From: Sneathiella chungangensis
Lineage (GTDB): Bacteria > Pseudomonadota > Alphaproteobacteria > Sneathiellales > Sneathiellaceae
Assembly: GCF_009882935.1 (NCBI RefSeq)
Contig: NZ_WTVA01000001.1
Span: 186,001 to 250,000 of the forward strand
Length of the DNA stretch: 64,000 nt
Reading direction: 5' to 3'
Position numbers and translations under genes: made by a program
Shown here: in pieces, positions 27,819 to 35,257 of the stretch
Layout of the letters: each line of letters opens with the position of its first letter
Position numbering within the stretch: position 1 is the stretch's first letter
Notes under the pieces: generated by a model
Database searches by the model: none
The model's input: the letters and a program-made list of their open reading frames with translations, nothing else
What the model was told of the DNA's origin: nothing

Positions 27819-28071
27819 GCTTAAGTGGAAAAACCTAAATTACGAGGAAATCTCAAATATAATTTTCGTTTAACAAGTATTTCCGCACATTTAATCTTGG
27901 TGAATTGGAGAAAAACTTTGATTAAGCCGTTGATTACGCGCGCCTAACCTTAAAAAAACATAGTAAAATTAGATCATTAAGTTTGCCAAAAATATCTTCA
28001 TATGAATATATTATCGAAAATGGGATTGGCTTATGCGCCTTCCATTCAAAAATATTGAGGGGGGGCAGGGT
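27819..28071. other. AT-rich leader of the kinase operon
   Basis: 253 bases, markedly AT-rich, between the left repeat and the kinase gene. It must hold the operon promoter, but I find no convincing pair of -35/-10 hexamers. Short A and T tracts are frequent, as in silenced horizontally acquired DNA. Confidence 0.4.
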
Positions 28072-29424
28072 ATGGAAGTACCTTCAGCCAGACCTGCGAT
28101 GTCAGGGCTGTCCTTCGCCACGTTGAGCGGAAGACAAGGACGCATTGGAGAATTACTTGGAGCTGGTGGACAGGGCGAGGTTTACCATGTCGTCGTTGAT
28201 GGCCTGCCTTTCGCCCTGAAATGGTATCACCAACACTACACGGAAATTGATACAGGACTAAGGTTGCGGCTGGAACGCGGCGTGAGGCGTGGTGCGCCGA
28301 CAAACGATTTTCTTTGGCCCCTTGACCTTGTTGAAGTTCCGGGAAATAGCAGCTTTGGCTATATAATGCCATTGCGGAAAAGCGACTTCAGAGGCATCCG
28401 CGACCTGATCGCGCCACCGCCGCATCGACTTGAGCTTACGCTTGCCAGCAGAATTCGTCTCTGCCAACAACTGGCCCATAGTTTCTTCGAGCTCCACGCC
28501 GGAGGGTTCTGTTATCAGGACATCAATTTTGGCAATATTTTTGTGAATCCGGATACGGCGCGTATTCTCATCTGCGATAATGATAATGTGAATATAGATG
28601 GCGCCGACGCGAGCATTTACGGCACGCGTAAATTCATGGCGCCGGAAGTCGTTCGCCGGGAATCCCTGCCAAATAGCCGCACCGACCTGTTCTCAATGGC
28701 CGTGTTGTTTTTTTATACGATATTCGGCTGGCATCCGCTTGATGGCCGCAGAGAAAATGACATCAGCGTCTTGAACGCCGATTCAGAAATGTCACTTTAC
28801 GGCACCAAGCCGATTTTCCTGTTCGACCCGGATACAGATGAAAACGGCCCCGTTGAGGGTGTGCATGACTGGATCGTTGCACGGTGGCACAGTTTGCCCC
28901 GGGCCTTGCGACAGCTTTTCATCCGTTCCTTTACGGACGGGCTTCATGATCCGGCTTCGCGCGTGCTTGAAACCGAATGGATGAATGTTTTAAACCTCAT
29001 ACCGGATTCAATTCACATTTGTCACGATTGCGGTTTTGAGCATGTGATTTCACTAGTGAAAAATCAGCCCGCGGCATCCGGTGAATGCCTTTGTTGCGGA
29101 GAAATTCTGGAGTTTTCCCCGGTGCTAGTACTGGGATCTCACATCCTTACCATGAGCATCGGGCAAGAAATTCGCGGCGAACAGGTCAATTATACGAAGG
29201 ATGCGGCCGCCGTTGCGGCGAAAGTTGAGGCACATCCCACTCGAGCGAACCTGATCGGCCTGCGCAATATGACTAATGCTCCTTGGCGGGCGTCACTCCC
29301 GGAGGGCACGTCACATCTTGTGCCACCGGGACAAGCCGTCCGCATTGCGCCCGGCACCACCATAGAATTTGGTACAGCCGTCGGAAACATAATTGAGGTC
29401 AATAAACTGGAGCTTACTTCATGA
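28072..29424 (+). CDS. Serine/threonine kinase with zinc ribbon and FHA-like C-terminal domain
   Basis: Predicted cytoplasmic kinase, 450 residues. Catalytic marks: glycine loop LGAGGQGEVY (G30 on), lysine K50 in FALKWY, catalytic D150 and N155 in YQDINFGNIF (HRD reads YQD), metal aspartate D169 in CDNDN (DFG reads DND) and APE at MAPEV. The domain ends near 310. A zinc ribbon follows: C317xxC320 and C339xxC342. The last ~95 residues form a beta-rich domain also found at the end of the PrsW-like protein of this operon. The ATG at 28072 has a GAGGGGGGG ribosome site; an ATG at 28033 has a weaker one. Its stop overlaps the phosphatase start. Resembles TerY-associated kinases. Confidence 0.86.
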   Translation: MEVPSARPAMSGLSFATLSGRQGRIGELLGAGGQGEVYHVVVDGLPFALKWYHQHYTEIDTGLRLRLERGVRRGAPTNDFLWPLDLVEVPGNSSFGYIMPLRKSDFRGIRDLIAPPPHRLELTLASRIRLCQQLAHSFFELHAGGFCYQDINFGNIFVNPDTARILICDNDNVNIDGADASIYGTRKFMAPEVVRRESLPNSRTDLFSMAVLFFYTIFGWHPLDGRRENDISVLNADSEMSLYGTKPIFLFDPDTDENGPVEGVHDWIVARWHSLPRALRQLFIRSFTDGLHDPASRVLETEWMNVLNLIPDSIHICHDCGFEHVISLVKNQPAASGECLCCGEILEFSPVLVLGSHILTMSIGQEIRGEQVNYTKDAAAVAAKVEAHPTRANLIGLRNMTNAPWRASLPEGTSHLVPPGQAVRIAPGTTIEFGTAVGNIIEVNKLELTS

Positions 29425-30248
29425 GTTCTGATTATCCGAACTGGAAGATAGCTGGCGCCTCAGTGAGAGGGGCGGCGCATTCGCGTTCCGGCCTTCCCAA
29501 TCAGGATGCGGTTAGGTTCCTGCCGGATACGGGGGCAGGGGCCCGAATAGTCGCCGCGGTTTCGGACGGTCATGGATCCGCGCCCCATTTCCGCTCGTCG
29601 ACCGGCGCCCGGTTTGCGACACAAGGGGCCACCGATATCTTGGCATGGCATCTTGACACTCAGGAAGATGACGAAATCGAGGGGGCTCTGGTCGGTGAAA
29701 TTATTTCCCACTGGCAAACATCGGTGATCGCTGATCTGCAAGCGAATCCAATTTCTGAAGAAGACAACATCTATCCCGGTCGTTCGGCGTATACGCCTTA
29801 TGGCGCAACACTTATTACAGTAGCGGCGGACGAAAACATCGCAATCCTGCTGCAGATCGGCGACGGAGATTTACTGCTCGGCTACGCTGACGGCAGCATA
29901 GAGCGTCCACTACGTGACGACGAAGGTCTGCACGGAGAAGAAACCTACTCTCTATGCCAAGATGATGCCGGCCAGTATTTCAGGGTCGCCACAATGTGGA
30001 ATCAGGGGGATCATCACTGGCCTGACTTCATAATTCTTGCAACTGACGGCGTCGCCAAATCATTCCGCGATAACGATGGATTCGAAGAAGCCATAAAACA
30101 TTTGCGCACACTTGCGCATGACAATTGGGACGAAACGATAGAAGCACTTCCATCCTGGTTGGAAGAAGTCTCCCGCAACGGCAGTGGGGATGACAGCACG
30201 ATTTGTATTGCCATCCGCACTGATACCAACATGCCCAGAAAGGAATAA
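29421..30248 (+). CDS. PP2C-family protein phosphatase
   Basis: A metal-dependent Ser/Thr phosphatase of 275 residues that presumably reverses the action of the adjacent kinase. The metal-binding aspartates are present: D29 in NQD, D49 with G50 in SDGHGS, D209 in LATDGV and D258 in GDDST. YGATL and IGDGDLLLG are the usual core strands. The ATG overlaps the kinase stop (ATGA), so kinase and phosphatase are made together. No membrane segment. Confidence 0.92.
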   Translation: MSSDYPNWKIAGASVRGAAHSRSGLPNQDAVRFLPDTGAGARIVAAVSDGHGSAPHFRSSTGARFATQGATDILAWHLDTQEDDEIEGALVGEIISHWQTSVIADLQANPISEEDNIYPGRSAYTPYGATLITVAADENIAILLQIGDGDLLLGYADGSIERPLRDDEGLHGEETYSLCQDDAGQYFRVATMWNQGDHHWPDFIILATDGVAKSFRDNDGFEEAIKHLRTLAHDNWDETIEALPSWLEEVSRNGSGDDSTICIAIRTDTNMPRKE

Positions 30249-30256
30249 GAATAACT

Positions 30257-31711
30257 ATGGCCAAGAAAAAGAAGCCTGTTATGCCGACGGTGCCCCGCGA
30301 TCATGACGACGCAAGTCTTTCGGAACTGGTTCCATTTCGCTCCAAAAATATAAAAATATTCAAGAGCCCGTTATTCCTGCTTACCATTCTGCTCGCAATT
30401 GGCGTGCCGTTTTTGTTCGCGGCAATGGGCAGTGCTCTTGGAAACCCGGATGATCAGCAGCGGTTCGGTGCCTTGGTTACGATCAACCTGATTATCTGTT
30501 TCTTCGTCGTCATGCTGTTTCAGTTGATGATATTCTTCTATTCCAGAACATCGCGACCCATCTGGACATATATGTACCCGTTTGCCGCTGTTTGTGTGAT
30601 CATGATGACCCCTCTGATCATGCCGTACTTCTTTGTTTTCCGAACAATTCTTCCGGGCAACATCGGCATGGGGGCAAATTCAAATTTTATCATGACATTC
30701 ATTGGAATGTTTTTTGGCGCCGGCCTGATGGAAGAACTGTTGAAGGCCACGCCCATCCTGTTTGGCGCCTGGTGGACACTCAAGGCGGAGTCGAAGCCGG
30801 ATCTGAAGGAAAATTTCTTCTGGAAGATTATTCATGTGCGCGGGCCATTGGACGGCGCACTTATGGGAATTTTTGCAGGGGGCGCTTTTACATTTATTGA
30901 AACCGGCACGCAATATGTTCCCAATATGGTCCAGGATATTACGAAAGAGACGGGTGATCTTTCACTGGGTATGGCCGGGGGATTGCTACTTCTTATGCCA
31001 CGGGTCCTCGGTTCTCTGGTGGGGCACATGGCCTATGCCGGAATTGCCGGATATTTCATCGGCCTGGCTGTCATTCGTCCAAAGCAGATGTGGAAATTGC
31101 TGGGAATAGGGTGGCTCGCCGCCTCAATTATCCACGCCTTATGGAACAGCGTTTCCGTTATCTCTCCGATGCTAAACTATGTCATTGCAGGGATATCCGC
31201 TGTCGGGCTGGTTGCCGCAATTCTAAAGGCTCGCCATATTGACGCGAAAGAAGCGGGCCGCGCTGCGGAAAGTTTCGGATCCATCGTTGTCGAAAATGAC
31301 CACAAGCCAAAAGCGAAACCGGCCACAACCGCATCACCGCCGCCTGCACAGGCCACGGCAGCTCCGGCTCCGGCTCCGGCTCCGGCGGCCGCGCCAACGG
31401 TTGCGAAGGCAGAAATACTGATGCTCGATATAGAGGGGCTGCAAATTCCGCTCAGGGCCAATAGTGCCTTCGATCTGGGGAGTGAACCCGCGCTCAACGG
31501 GCGTGGTGCCGGCGTTACCGCTGCCGTTGTGCCCCATCCCACACGGAAAAATGTTATCGGGCTTCGAAACAGCGGCGCCTCTGCCTGGTCTGCGACTTTA
31601 CGCGATGGCAGCACGCAGATGATCGAAATTAATCAAAACATCCGTCTGGCACCCGGCGTTACAATTGATTTCGGCGGTAACTTGATCGGTACTGTCGTGG
31701 GACTGGGGTAG
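30257..31711 (+). CDS. PrsW-like intramembrane protease with C-terminal FHA-like domain
   Basis: A 484-residue polytopic membrane protein. After a basic start there are about eight hydrophobic segments (35-335). Four motifs fit the PrsW/CPBP protease group: E159-E160-x-x-K163, F211-x3-E215, H257 and H293-x3-N297 (HALWN). PrsW cleaves the RsiW anti-sigma factor in Bacillus. A disordered linker rich in Pro-Ala repeats (about 350-385) leads to a C-terminal domain of ~95 residues containing HPTRKNVIGLRN and RLAPGVTIDFG, closely matching the kinase C-terminus. It starts 8 bases after the phosphatase gene. Protease activity and substrate are inferred. Confidence 0.83.
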   Translation: MAKKKKPVMPTVPRDHDDASLSELVPFRSKNIKIFKSPLFLLTILLAIGVPFLFAAMGSALGNPDDQQRFGALVTINLIICFFVVMLFQLMIFFYSRTSRPIWTYMYPFAAVCVIMMTPLIMPYFFVFRTILPGNIGMGANSNFIMTFIGMFFGAGLMEELLKATPILFGAWWTLKAESKPDLKENFFWKIIHVRGPLDGALMGIFAGGAFTFIETGTQYVPNMVQDITKETGDLSLGMAGGLLLLMPRVLGSLVGHMAYAGIAGYFIGLAVIRPKQMWKLLGIGWLAASIIHALWNSVSVISPMLNYVIAGISAVGLVAAILKARHIDAKEAGRAAESFGSIVVENDHKPKAKPATTASPPPAQATAAPAPAPAPAAAPTVAKAEILMLDIEGLQIPLRANSAFDLGSEPALNGRGAGVTAAVVPHPTRKNVIGLRNSGASAWSATLRDGSTQMIEINQNIRLAPGVTIDFGGNLIGTVVGLG

Positions 31712-31713
31712 TA

Positions 31714-32406
31714 ATGGCCAAGAAAATTCCACTCGATCCCGCCGCAATCGCTCGGCGGCAACTGCAAATACTGCTGGCGGTCGACTGCTCCGGATCGATG
31801 CAGGGCGACCGGATTGCGTCCCTGAATTACGCGATGCGAACCGCTTTACCGGAGTTGAGAAGCGTCGCGGCGGATAATCCTGAAGTCGACGTTAGAATGA
31901 GCGTATTGCGGTTTGCCTCTACAGCCGAATGGCAAATAGAAGCCCCGGAACCTGTCGAGAACATTCAATGGACAGACCTGACGGCGGAAGGCGAGACCCA
32001 TTTGGGCGATGCGCTAAGGCTTTTGGCCGACAGGCTGACCCCGGCGGCCATGCCGGGACGCCAGCTTCCTCCAATACTGGTGCTGGCCTCCGATGGATAT
32101 CCGACGGACGATTTCGAATCTGGGTTTGACGCGTTCTTTGCGGCTGAACTCACATCGTCGGCGATCCGGCTGGCGATAGCAATAGGATCCGATGCCGATA
32201 ATGAAATACTTGGCCGCTTTATCCGCCATCCGGAACTAAAACCCTTGAAGGCGAATAATGCAACTGACCTTGTAAAGTATATCAAATGGGCGACTACCGC
32301 CCCGGTGAAAGCCGCATCATCGCCAACGAATTCACCCGACCCACTCAAAGCGTTCGCTCAGGAAATTGATGAAAATCAGCCCGTAACGAGCGATATCATC
32401 TGGTAA
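31714..32406 (+). CDS. TerY-like von Willebrand factor A domain protein
   Basis: A 230-residue cytoplasmic protein that is almost entirely a vWA domain. The metal-ion-dependent adhesion site is complete: D24-x-S26-x-S28 in DCSGSMQG, T95 in GETHLGDAL and D127 in ASDGYPTDD. The layout matches TerY of tellurite/stress loci and the vWA member of TerY-kinase-phosphatase triads. The C-terminal tail after ~205 is low-complexity. It starts 2 bases after the protease gene. Likely a metal-dependent binding or scaffold subunit. Confidence 0.87.
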   Translation: MAKKIPLDPAAIARRQLQILLAVDCSGSMQGDRIASLNYAMRTALPELRSVAADNPEVDVRMSVLRFASTAEWQIEAPEPVENIQWTDLTAEGETHLGDALRLLADRLTPAAMPGRQLPPILVLASDGYPTDDFESGFDAFFAAELTSSAIRLAIAIGSDADNEILGRFIRHPELKPLKANNATDLVKYIKWATTAPVKAASSPTNSPDPLKAFAQEIDENQPVTSDIIW

Positions 32407-32418
32407 GAGGAAACATTC

Positions 32419-33543
32419 ATGTCCGTTGAAGACCGCTTATATACACTTGTGGACCAGTGCCGGCAGCAGCAGGGTGATGGTTTCCTCCAGTCTCCCGCCC
32501 TTCTTGTGCCCCGCCTCAGCAGTCAGGCGCCAGATTTGCACGCCGAAATAAAGGCATTGTCCGCGGCATTTGCCATGAATGCCGCCGGTCGCATTGCTGG
32601 CGCTGGCGATAGCGCTGCTGAAACCGAGCAGATCCGAAATGAAATCGCCGTAAATGAAAAATTGTCGGCAGGCGTTGTTGAGACAGCGTTAAATGTCGCA
32701 AAAAGAATAGGGTCTCTGGCACCGACAGCCAGTGGCGCGACAGCACCAGCAAGCGATGAATGGGCCGGGGATTCTGTGGTTGTCGGCGGCCCCGCACCAC
32801 AGCAACATCAACAACCGCATACTGGTCAGACGGGCCCGCAGGCACAAGGTCAGCATGAAGACGATGACGAGGAGGAGGAAGAAAAACCTCCGATATGGAA
32901 GGACAAGCGTGTAATTGCAGGCGCTGCGATTGCTGTAGTGGCCTTACTCTACTTTTCGCAGCAGCAGGGGGGAGGGCAGCAACCGGTGCCGCAACCTGCC
33001 CCGCAGCCCGCCCCGCAACCCGCGCCACAGCCAATGCCGCAACCTGGGCCTCAGCCGGCGCCGCAACCGGCGCCCCAACCGGGACCGCAGCCAGTTCCCC
33101 AGCCGTCCGGACAGCAAACACTCCCGTTGCTTCAGCCTCCGAATGGCCAATTGCCGACCATACAAGCTCAGCAAATGCAGAACGGAAATCTTGGCATTAC
33201 CTTCTCCATTACAACACAAGTTGGCGCTGCTCCGGCCATGGTCGTGCTGCCCGCCGGGGGCTGGGATATGGGCGAAGGCTTTTTTGGTGTATGGCGTCCC
33301 GGTGCCGATGCTAACTCAACTCCTCCCGACAGCCTGGGCGGCGGTATATTTATGCCCTACAATCCGAATGGTACGCCGATACGGGCCCTTTTACCCTTAT
33401 GGCAGCGCGACAACATCGGCTTGGGAAATATCTGTGTCGCATTCATGGGGTCAATGGGACAGGATGTACAATTATCCGGGTCGACCATGTGCATAATGGA
33501 TGGAAATTGCGAACAAGCCGCAGCCTGTGGCCGGATACAATAA
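32419..33543 (+). CDS. Bitopic membrane protein with PQ-rich stalk, unknown function
   Basis: 374 residues, not recognised as a known protein. Residues 1-105 form a helical domain resembling the N-terminus of the next gene product. A Gln-rich and strongly acidic stretch follows (HEDDDEEEEE near 152). One membrane segment spans about 165-180 after KDKR, giving N-in, C-out topology. A PQPAPQP stalk follows (about 187-232). The extracytoplasmic domain (about 250-374) has several cysteines near its end (C-IMDGNC and AAAC). It starts 12 bases after the vWA gene. Probably the surface-exposed arm of the system. Confidence 0.75.
   Translation: MSVEDRLYTLVDQCRQQQGDGFLQSPALLVPRLSSQAPDLHAEIKALSAAFAMNAAGRIAGAGDSAAETEQIRNEIAVNEKLSAGVVETALNVAKRIGSLAPTASGATAPASDEWAGDSVVVGGPAPQQHQQPHTGQTGPQAQGQHEDDDEEEEEKPPIWKDKRVIAGAAIAVVALLYFSQQQGGGQQPVPQPAPQPAPQPAPQPMPQPGPQPAPQPAPQPGPQPVPQPSGQQTLPLLQPPNGQLPTIQAQQMQNGNLGITFSITTQVGAAPAMVVLPAGGWDMGEGFFGVWRPGADANSTPPDSLGGGIFMPYNPNGTPIRALLPLWQRDNIGLGNICVAFMGSMGQDVQLSGSTMCIMDGNCEQAAACGRIQ
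32979..33114 (+). repeat. Tandem Pro-Gln coding repeat
   Basis: About nine degenerate repeats encoding PQPAPQPxPQPG-type units inside the bitopic membrane protein. Synonymous codons vary between units, so the repeat is old or selected as protein rather than a recent DNA expansion. It would form an extended stalk. Confidence 0.85.
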
Positions 33544-33546
33544 GAA

Positions 33547-34689
33547 ATGACTGGAAATATCTCTACATATGATTCACTCGCCGAGGTTTTGAAGGCTCTT
33601 GTTGAACGCTTCGGCAGTGATATTTTCAATGATCGAAGACGATTGATATCGCTCCTCGCGGACCATCTGCCGGACGCCAAGCGAGAACTGCGCGTTGTGC
33701 GGTCTGCCGTGGATGAAGGCGTGCCCGCTGCGCTTGTCAGTACCGAGCGTCATCTTTCCGGACTTGAAATGGACCGTCAGGCCGGCCGCCTGGAATCCGG
33801 CACCGGACTTCGTATTGATATTGCCCGGCAGATCGTCCGGGCGTTCGCTTATTCCCTTGGTCTTGGCCCGTTGCCGTCGGTATATGAAACGCCGTCATCA
33901 GATGCCGAAAAGCCACCACAGGCGTCAGAGGACACTTGGGCAGGCCTTTCACAACCAGTGCAGCCGGAGACGGGGAGACAAACAAACGTTGTTTCCCCTG
34001 AGAACACCAGAACGAACAATGCGAAAAAGGAAGCGACAAAAAAAGCGGCAAACACCATCACCATCGGCCAGTTTTCGCTGGATCGAAAATATGCGGCGAT
34101 TGCCGTCGTAGTCGTTGCCGTTGTCATATTTGGCTTGCAGGATCAATTCGGCGGTGATGACGTCATTCCATCTCCCGATAATAATGAGCCAGTCGTCGTG
34201 CATAACAATCCTGTCAATACCACGGGCTATGCCAACGAATTGGCAGACTGGGGCGTGCCGGCTAAATCAACTCTTGAAAACAATGTTGGATCCGCAACGC
34301 CCATTTCAATTCCTGTCGGGCGACGCGTGACGACCGGCGAGGTCCAGAACATGATCGCGCAGGACGCATCAATTCAGCTGATTGATGTATTGGCGAATTC
34401 CCATGGATCGACAATAAAAAATGCAGTCCATATACCCTCTGGGGGGTATGGCGGCACCTTCAACGATAACGCCCAGCAGAATTTTGTGGCGTCGCTCCGG
34501 TCGTTATTTGGAGGTAGAACATCCGTCCCTATAATCTTCTTTTGTGCCGGGTCTGAATGTTGGGAATCTTATAACGCGGTGCTGCGCGCCAATGCTGCAG
34601 GCTACACCAATCTATACTGGTACCGCGGAGGTTTAGCCTCCTGGAGTGCCGCAGGACTGCCGATGCAGCCAACGCCGCCCCCTCGGTAA
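33547..34689 (+). CDS. Bitopic membrane protein with extracytoplasmic rhodanese-like domain
   Basis: 380 residues. The N-terminal helical domain (about 8-112) includes DRRRLISLLADHLPDAKREL and GVPAALV, a pattern I recall from N- or C-terminal adaptor domains of signalling proteins. A polar linker follows, then one membrane segment at about 183-197, giving N-in, C-out. The C-terminal part (about 255-375) is rhodanese-like: VTTGEVQNMI, LIDVLANS, and the loop C333-A-G-S-E-C338-W339, then GYTNLYWYRGG and AAGLPMQP. This end resembles the CXXCW-motif rhodanese-like proteins of PQQ-dependent catabolism loci. It starts 3 bases after the preceding gene and ends the operon. Confidence 0.82.
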   Translation: MTGNISTYDSLAEVLKALVERFGSDIFNDRRRLISLLADHLPDAKRELRVVRSAVDEGVPAALVSTERHLSGLEMDRQAGRLESGTGLRIDIARQIVRAFAYSLGLGPLPSVYETPSSDAEKPPQASEDTWAGLSQPVQPETGRQTNVVSPENTRTNNAKKEATKKAANTITIGQFSLDRKYAAIAVVVVAVVIFGLQDQFGGDDVIPSPDNNEPVVVHNNPVNTTGYANELADWGVPAKSTLENNVGSATPISIPVGRRVTTGEVQNMIAQDASIQLIDVLANSHGSTIKNAVHIPSGGYGGTFNDNAQQNFVASLRSLFGGRTSVPIIFFCAGSECWESYNAVLRANAAGYTNLYWYRGGLASWSAAGLPMQPTPPPR

Positions 34690-34708
34690 TTCATGCGTTC
34701 CATAAAAT

Positions 34709-34742
34709 GGCGGTGCATCAGGGAGAAACCGCCGCGTTTTTC
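34709..34742 (+). terminator. Intrinsic terminator of the kinase operon
   Basis: Stem GGCGGT (34709-34714) pairs with ACCGCC (34728-34733), followed by GCG and a run of five T. It lies 19 bases after the last stop codon. Its 3' arm is the first part of the right direct repeat. Confidence 0.75.
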
Positions 34743-34833
34743 CGATGTAATTATATCAAGGGGTTAGAGCTACACTGCCTCCTTGCAATGCAGAATCCTG
34801 TACCAGTTTTTTGTATCAGTCCAATGGATTTGC
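34721..34833 (+). repeat. Right copy of the imperfect direct repeat flanking the kinase cassette
   Basis: Partner of 27705-27818 in the same orientation, with near-identity from GGGAGAAACCGCCGCG to CTCCTTGCAA and weaker similarity up to GGATTTGC. The T run is three bases shorter than in the left copy. Direct orientation and placement at both cassette ends suggest insertion or excision by recombination. Confidence 0.9.
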
Positions 34834-35257
34834 AATTGATTGCAAATGTCGTTGGTTTCGTTTTAGATTGATAGCTTCTCAAGAAAATTCCCCGTACATC
34901 CGAACTTAAACCTCTTAAGGCAGAGGTCACACGTTCGAATCGCATCCGATGCATTAATCTTTTCAATTACTTAGAATAAAATTTAACATGCTTTTCTAAC
35001 ACTGGATCACCCAACGATCACCGGCTAATCGTAAATCCAATATTATAACCCAGATTTCCTGTTGGTATATTCAGAGAATAGATATTGCCACATAATATAA
35101 ATTTAATCCAAGAGGATAGATGAAGAGTCTCTACGATAGAAAGAATACTATATTTTTAAATCACCAATCCTCCGTTCGCGTCAAATGTCGTCATTTTTCG
35201 CGGGCAATTGTGCTAAATTTATGCCTTGGGCAATTGTCTCGCGTGCCCACTTTGCAA
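34834..35257. other. AT-rich gap with a tRNA-like remnant
   Basis: 424 bases without a credible gene. Near 34907-34955 a piece reads CCTCTTAAGGCAGAGG, then TC and a GTTCGAATC T-loop-like stretch, resembling the 3' half of a tRNA. The presumed T-stem does not pair fully and no matching acceptor is seen, so it is at best a decayed fragment. The rest is AT-rich with no signal I can name. Confidence 0.45.

Noticed and set aside
32979-33114. CRISPR-like array
   Set aside because: The repeat has no spacers and is in frame with a protein; it codes for a Pro-Gln stalk.
34905-34960. A functional tRNA gene
   Set aside because: Only a partial anticodon-like and T-loop-like stretch is present; stems do not pair properly and no acceptor is found.
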